From Trichuris trichiura (taxonomy: Eukaryota > Nematoda > Enoplea > Trichinellida > Trichuridae), in NCBI GenBank assembly GCA_037903355.1, contig JBAJFE010000042.1:4166001-4230000 (forward strand): 64,000 nucleotides of DNA, given 5' to 3'. Shown piece by piece: positions 57,778-64,000 of the stretch. Every line of letters starts with the position of its first letter. Positions within the stretch are counted from its first letter, which is position 1. The translations under genes were made by a program, and so were the position numbers. The notes under the pieces were generated by a model. It saw nothing but the letters and a program-made list of their open reading frames with translations, did not search any database and was not told the origin of the DNA.

Positions 57778-58902
57778 TAAAGTTTCCCAAAAGCCCACTG
57801 GACACTATAAACGCCACTTGATTGTGAGCACATATTCTATTTGAACATAACATTGGTTCTATGATACTTGAATTTGAGGAACCCCTTCTTCTCAGTATCC
57901 CCTTATAGCTCAGTGAATCCTGACATGATAGTTAGTTACTTTTTCAAGACAGTGTCGGAAACTGAGCCAACATTGGGGTTTTATTTTCAACGGTGATCAT
58001 AATTTGACTTGAAAACGTCTAAACAAGGCTCTCGGTGAATCTGATTATTTTCACCATTGAGAAAGAAACTCAATTTAGGGCCTAAATTCTTAGACGTTTT
58101 TATTTTGATTAGCTCAGACGAATTTTGAGCTACAATCTGCAGAAAACTGATCCATTCTGATTGGCATTTGCACTTCACTTCTCATCGGTCCCATCCTGCT
58201 AAGAAGATAGGAATGATAGGTATGTTTAGTTGACCGTGCTGTTTCAATCTGCGATCATATTTTTCTCTCCATCGAATTACTGCACAGGAAGAATATTAAT
58301 AAACAACAAATATTTTTGGGATCTGATTCAGAGCACAGTAAGAAGCAAAATAAACCAGCCAACTATCAGTTCAAGTAAAAACAGTTCCCGCAATCCTCGC
58401 TCCATACATTCACGGAATGGATGAAAAATTCTACCATCTGAATATGTCATTAAACTTCTGTATTTATTTCAAAAGTTTAGCAAATACACATTCTACCATT
58501 CGAAAAGATGCAACGAAAGTCTCTTCTGATAAGAAGATTAGTGCTCTCTAGAAAGGTGGGTGCAAAAGCTACGCTTCTTGCATAGGTGAGACAGGGCATT
58601 TTTCATTTCATTGCTTCCAACAACGCGTATCCCAATAAAACCTTTTCTAAACCCCAGTCTGAACTTCTAGGTGACGCAGTCAGTCACAAGCGCAGAAAAA
58701 ACAGATGGAACATCCCGAGGTTGTCGAACATTATTTCCAATTATCAACACTTAGAACAAGCAGTGTTATACTTACAGTGACCTAACCCCAAAATTTTACA
58801 TTACGAACTAAACTACAGACAAAGGAAAATCAAAGGAACGTCCATTATTTTACACAACATTATAAATTATGGCCAAGAACTTAAAGTGAGGTACTTCTAA
58901 AG
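57778..58902. other. No gene seen
   Basis: AT-rich. Frames at 58230-58424 and 58586-58780 are unsupported. Confidence 0.45.
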
Positions 58903-59351
58903 CAGTGATTCTCACGGTGGGGCATGTGCCCCACCAGGGGGGCCCTTTTGAAGTCCAAGGGGGCCTTTTTAATCTGTGGGGGCATATGCCCCACCTAGGC
59001 AATCGTGTTGAAGTGCACAGGAAGGTATGGCCTGCAGGTCAGATATTGTGCCTCTCTGGCTAATAGAAAGCTGCATGCTGTTGCGCCCCGCAATTCTGAT
59101 TGGCTGGAAGGGAGGACGGAGGGACGGGGCAGCTGGCTTGGAGGTAAGAAAGTAAATGTTCGACACACTATCCGGGAAACTCTTACCCCATGGAACTTTG
59201 TGTAGCACCTACAATATGACGTCTCGGCTATCCTCCGTCCTCCCATCCAGCCAATCAGCGCGCTCGAAAACGACTAATCAAAATTGGGGGGCCCAAACGC
59301 TCAGAAACGTTCACAGGGGGGCCCTGGCGACCCTGACCTTGAGAAACACTG
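58903..59351 (+). mobile_element. hAT MITE, 449 bp
   Basis: Ends CAGTGATTCTCACGGTGGGG and CCTTGAGAAACACTG. Flanks TTCTAAAG and TTCTAAAC match at 7 of 8 bases. It is GC-rich with GGGGGGCCC near both ends. A degraded relative is at 7403-7520. Confidence 0.88.
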
Positions 59352-60629
59352 TTCTAAACCAATACATTAAGCTGATGTCATCGCTGGTCATTGTGCAAAC
59401 CTTTTCAAACGGATATACGATCTTCAAGTATGAACATTTTGACCACGAAACCATTGAAAACACGGAAAAAATGAATAAAAAAAGGCAACAAAGAGTTAAC
59501 ACTAGCGAAGAATAAGAATGAAAAAATGAAGATAGAAGAAAGTGAAAATATCATTAAAGAAAAAACCAAAAAAACTCAGACAAACTGATTTTGCACCATA
59601 TAGAAAAACTGAAAACAGAAAGAAAAAAATGAAAAGAAGTTATATCATAAAAAGGAAAACTGAAGCGATAACTGTGAGAAATCTTAGAACAGAGTGAACT
59701 AAGTGTAAACCACAACATTTCAACAACTGAAGCTCAGTCTGTCACCCTCTGATAGCTTTGAGCGCATTTCGCTGAAGGCAAGACCTGGTTGTTCTGAAAG
59801 ATTCTATTTTTTTGTTTACAACTGGTATTCCATTAAGTGGATGCACTGCAACGTTCACTCGAAGACAGTGAAGTCTTACAAGCACCCGTTACAGTAAGTC
59901 CCACGTTCAATGTGTAACGCCTTCAAGCCTCATCGCCCCGTCAGGTCCTTTACACTCCAATACACTCTGGGGTTCCGCCACCAACTGAAGCTTTCCATAG
60001 TCTCCAAAGAAGCCATAGTGCCTAACTGCTGCTAGCTTTGGTGAAACTGTAAATAAACTTAACCGCAGTTGTTCTAAACCAGAATCACCACTAGCAAATG
60101 GAAGTTGTTCTAAACTACATGGCTTTGGATAAAACTGCCACTTGTTAGAAAGTGCTGCTATCAACGTAAGCCCCATCCAAGCAAACACGAAACAATCCTG
60201 GGTAAAAGGCTAAACCTTGTGAGTACACAACGACACAGCCTGAAGCATTGTTTCTCAAGCTTAAGTTCGCCATCACCCTCTGATCAGCTTGGCTCATGTC
60301 TGTCGTATAACTGGCAGATGCTTTTCCCTGATCACGGAAAAGCTGCCCGGAAATAGAGGAGCGTTAAACGTTCACTGTGCGATCCCCTGTTGTCCGCTCC
60401 AGTCGGAAAAAATGTAGGGCACCTTTATCCGGAGTTTATCGGCGTTCTCCCAGAGGGCAATTTTGTCCCCTTGAAAAACACCAGCCCAGAGCCTTAGCAA
60501 ATATAACATTAATAATTAGCTACGGGTAAGGCTTAATTAACGTGGTGCCTCAAACGCCAAACGAAGTGGAGGTTCCATTTCGAATATATTAATAGGACCC
60601 CACTAACAAGAATCTAAAATTTCCTAGTA
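59352..60629. other. No confident gene
   Basis: 59510-59660 is very A-rich. The minus-strand frame at 59907-60188 (93 codons, first ATG five codons in) contains VRHYGFFGDYGKLQLV but matches nothing I know. Confidence 0.4.
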
Positions 60630-60971
60630 CAGTTGAACCTACGTAAGTTGATCACCCAACAGACTAGGAGAAACTGGTCAACATAGGAGGTGGTCGGCTT
60701 AGGTAGGCTGTGGGTATAAGTGGCTCGGCTGAAAAGATTGCAGTTGAACCACTATAAGTTGTCCACTCAACAGACCGGTCAACTTAGAGCAAACTAGCAT
60801 TGGGACCATATACTACGTCACGGCTAAAGCGGTCAACTTCCTACTTATGGTGGTCGACGTATAGAGGTTGTCCTTGCGTTTATTTAAATGCGGACCAACC
60901 AACTGGTCAAAATTCGGTCAACTTAGGAGGTGGTCGGCAAATAGAGGTGGTCAACTTTGGAAATTCAACTG
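60630..60971 (+). mobile_element. TA-flanked MITE, deletion form of 36373-37347
   Basis: It starts CAGTTGAACCTACGTAAGTT, ends GGAAATTCAACTG and is flanked by TA. A second CAGTTGAACCACTATAAGTT start occurs inside at about 60741, so one copy may have inserted into, or been duplicated within, another. The right half matches 37160-37347. Confidence 0.85.
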
Positions 60972-60973
60972 TA

Positions 60974-61143
60974 CAGTAGAACCTCCATAAGTTGACCACC
61001 CAAGGGACCGGGAAAAACTGGTCAACATAGGGGGTAGTCAACATAGGAGGCTGTGGGTATATTATATTTATTAACGTGTGGACCAACCAGGTGGTCAAAA
61101 TTGGGTCAACTTAAGGAGGTGGTCAACTTCGAAGGTTCTACCG
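60974..61143 (+). mobile_element. TA-flanked MITE, 170 bp, sister of 27615-27784
   Basis: It starts CAGTAGAACCTCCATAAGTT and ends GAAGGTTCTACCG, TA at both sides. It is exactly as long as the copy at 27615 and closely similar throughout. Its left TA (60972-60973) is also the right TA of the preceding MITE. Confidence 0.92.
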
Positions 61144-61145
61144 TA

Positions 61146-63825
61146 TATGATTATTGCAATGTCCCTGTGCCAGATTTCTTGAAGCTACTGGCGCTATCAT
61201 CATACCAGTAACCTTTGGCCCTTGACTCTTAAAGCTTCAACTGGTCCACGAACGTACACATAAGCGTCGACGATTGCGTGCGCGTAAGGTCACGTTTTCC
61301 CCTCATTGACATATCGGAGCTTCCAAGACGCTGTTTTTCCATCGTCAAAAATAAGGAGTTGCAAATTTCCTGTTGCCGATGAAGGGAAAATAGCGATCTG
61401 ATAGCTCTCGCTCGCATGCGCTGTGATCAAACGTAGGACGATCCAAAAGATACTAGATGCCATTGCTTCATTACGTTCTTCATGGCTTTAATAATGCTAG
61501 GACGTGTGTTGATCTTTTTTGTGTGACAGCGTCCGTAAAGCATTACCCACGAGCTAGAGTAAATTTTTGGAGGCGGACACTGCGAGAGAGTACTGGCAAC
61601 GTAAATCTGTAACTCTGCACACACCCGTGTACTTATGCGAATGCAACAGAACGCTGAGTCTTTTTTCAATTAGGCTGGTTTCCTTCTAGGATAAGCTCGA
61701 AAACTTTGAAGGAAAGAGGACATATTGAGGAAGGGCCAAGCAATGGCAGCCCGCGCTGTAATACCTTTGAAGAAAAACGGGTATCCAACGCTATCGAATG
61801 CACTCCAAGCATATTACTTCGTCGACTTCACCTGAGATTAGGAATTCCGTGAAACAGTGTTCCCGGCACTCCACAAGAAGGGTGGCGCAACCCATATTGT
61901 GCTTGTCTCCTATATGATCCGCTAGAAAACGAATATGATCGTGAATTCTGAACATTTGCCAACAGGTATAGGATGCAGACACTGATTAAACGTTTGTCTG
62001 ACAAAGCAAAATAATCATGCCGAACGATCATAAAATCAGTCATAGCTGGGTCAACTAGGTCATTACAAACCAACTGCACACACTAGCATGAGAAGCGCAG
62101 GTTCTTCGTTTCTTATGCTATTCTTCAGGCAGCAATATGGTTTGGAGGGATCCAGTGGCCTTTATTTTTCGAGAGAACTGTCAGCACTGATTCTTCCGTG
62201 AATAAGTTAAAACTGACTTCATACATAAAAGCAGTACTATACTGATGCAATACAGGGGTTCACTTCGTTACGCAACGCTTGTGAAAAATTACCCTAAAAT
62301 TTACCTTTATTCAATTTGAAGTAAGGACCAACGAACTGCCACCATGGGGCCCTGACCTCACGTTCCCTCTACTGAATCATTTCATGTGAGACTTCAGCAG
62401 ACAAGTCAAGAAGTGTTTCCTATAAATGACGTAAACTTAAGCAAGCGGAAGATAGTCAGTGACAAAAATGCTTACAAAGTGTACTGAACTGAATGGCATT
62501 CGAAGGAGAGTTAATGACCCATTTCATATTGTTACTTTTACCCCGTTTGTAACATTTTGAAATTAAAGAACAAGAATAAAAACGGGCGGAATTACTTCTC
62601 TTTAAAAAAAGGTAATAATAGATTTTGGACTACCATTGTATGCCTGACCATATATGACGCACACTGAAGCCTTGAATAAACTAAATTTGTATGCGATGAT
62701 TTCCCTTTTTGCTGTAAAGAAATTGATACTGCTGTCCAATAAACTACATCCATTTTTCGGTTATTGCAGTGTACGCAGCTTCACAGTCCTCTTTTACCGA
62801 CGCGGACACTTTTATTTACTTCGAAATTATGAAAACGTTAGGGTCATTCCCCGTCTTATCTTCAACATGTTGGGGCCAGTCTCGATTGAACGTACAGAAT
62901 TAGGTCGGCTCCTTTTTTTCGTCTCTTATCTGGCAAAGCTTACGAAATAATGTACGCAGCTCCTCAGCACCGGTTCCACAATACTGAAATGGTCAAAACC
63001 GCCAACAAGCTAAATTAAAATCAAATGTTTGGAGAAACAACCTTTCTGAAAGCTTTATAATATTGCGCTGCGTAAAAATGGCTTCACCCGTAAACTAAAA
63101 CTATGTTTTTTCTTCAGCACTGAAATTTCGAACTAAAAAACGCGAGCAACAGTTAGACAAGAAAACTTGTTCAACCTCTGATTTATGAACTTATATTCAC
63201 GGTTAGACGCACGAATGATTGACTGTGAACACTAAGCAAGCGAACCGCGGTACTAACGATGACAAAATTATGAAGTGAGAAAGATGCGCCGAAACGAACA
63301 ACGCGATATCGAGGTGGTTTTATTTATGGCGGCATCAGCGGGGTCGACATGGACAAAAGAGAATGTAGGGATTACAGAAACGTAAATTGTTACACAAAGA
63401 ATGAAGGAACAGTAATGGTAATGCAATAGTTTAATAACTTACTGTACGTCATGGGCATGTATGTCGTTGCAACAATATTAATACAACGCATGTAACAAGC
63501 TTTCAGGAAGGACAAACTGCGAAAGAAAACGTAGGATAATAAGCAAGTTGAAAATACTTACTCCAGAGACTGCTTCACAGCCACTGTTCAGACAGGTCAG
63601 GAACAAAGAAAAACAGAAGTATCAGTGCTTTCGGAAAGCTAATGCCAAATCATGCGCTACTCCTAGGTGCTTTCATTAAATAGAGAACGGAAAGCGATTA
63701 CAATCGGGGCTTCCTTAATGCGCTCACTACCAACAAAATTGGAAGATCAGTAATCCCGAGTCTCGTCAAACTTTAGTAGCTGAATCGTGATGGCGAAGTC
63801 AGCAATTGCTGCTGTATATACTTAC
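61146..63825. other. No confident gene; probably 3' region or introns of the KH gene on its right part
   Basis: No domain recognised. On the minus strand a possible tiny exon of the hnRNP K-like gene lies near 63567-63588 (acceptor GAACAG, donor GTAAGT). The remaining 3' end was not identified. Confidence 0.35.
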
Positions 63826-64000
63826 GCCCAGCCGAGCTAGCCCGAACGCACTGTTGTAACAAAAACTGGCCCATTTTAACCTGATTTTCCAATCCAGTGA
63901 TGGTTATGATGCGTTGGTCAGAGTTTGCATCTGGTGGATCAACCCTGATGTGAGCTCCTGACTCGTTACGGATACGATTAATTCGCTCACCGCCACGGCC
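63826..64000 (-). CDS. hnRNP K / PCBP-like KH3 exon (partial gene)
   Basis: Minus-strand frame entering from the right edge: GRGGERINRIRNESGAHIRV, DPPDANSDQRIITITG, then LENQVKMGQFLLQQCVRASS. This is a type-I KH domain with the GRGG loop and the RI..IR.ESGA.I.V helix-strand typical of the third KH domain of hnRNP K and poly(C)-binding proteins, which bind C-rich single-stranded RNA or DNA. The exon ends at a GTAAGT donor (63820-63825). Read-through would instead add about 15 residues to a TAG. The rest of the gene lies outside the window upstream, and its 3' exons lie to the left but are not found. Confidence 0.85.

Noticed and set aside
59907..60188. 93-codon minus-strand frame with a short hydrophobic start
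   Set aside because: The first true ATG is five codons in, there is an in-frame stop just upstream, and no homology or splice partner could be recognised.
62654..62950. 98-codon plus-strand frame with ATG
   Set aside because: No family resemblance, and it lies antisense to the likely 3' part of the KH gene.
1..64000. CRISPR arrays, bacterial operons, riboswitches
   Set aside because: Intron-bearing animal genes and eukaryotic transposons make these inapplicable; no direct-repeat arrays with unique spacers were seen.

Overview
This window is almost certainly nuclear DNA of a nematode. Three things point there: an MSP-domain gene (49.3 kb), perfect TTAGGC telomere-type repeats (28.46 kb), and a fast-evolving 7TM receptor of nematode chemoreceptor type (3.2-4.3 kb). 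Most introns are tiny (44-94 bp) and about a quarter of acceptors end in AAG. Penelope, BEL/Pao and ZBED-type hAT relics are abundant. I infer an early-branching (Trichuris/Trichinella-side) nematode, but only by inference. No bacterial-type operons are present.

Host genes, left to right: a 7TM receptor (+, first exon unresolved); a DC-STAMP/DCST sperm-fusion-type membrane protein (+, six exons, 12780-19304, complete frame of 753 aa); an UNC93/MFSD11-like transporter (+, at least nine exons, 22827 to about 30.6 kb, 3' end unresolved); TOM22 (+, three exons, 123 aa); eIF3 subunit J (-, nine exons, 218 aa); an MSP-domain protein (+, single exon, 197 aa); and the KH3 exon of an hnRNP K/PCBP-like gene running off the right edge (-). 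The exon models of DCST, TOM22 and eIF3J were checked by phase, and each sums to a whole number of codons.

The rest is mainly transposon debris. DNA elements: a nearly intact Tigger (50955-54021) broken only by a 427-bp solo LTR, a deleted Tigger sister (56131-57775) with a 507-bp insert flanked by 9-bp duplications, a mariner with a catalytic D-to-N change, a pogo relative, several hAT elements with exact 8-bp target duplications, and at least five TA-flanked MITE-type elements. Retroelements: BEL/Pao integrase, a Ty3-type RNase H/integrase relic, two Penelope relics and a possible LINE start. Three hairpin elements share modules with each other. A 161-bp piece of the 5' end of 18S rRNA sits at 1858-2018.

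Transposons concentrate between genes and in two giant introns (DCST intron 1, 4.0 kb; transporter intron 3, 5.5 kb). I see no coherent new multi-gene system. The best candidates for something undescribed are the modular hairpin family and the conserved hairpin in the Penelope repeats.
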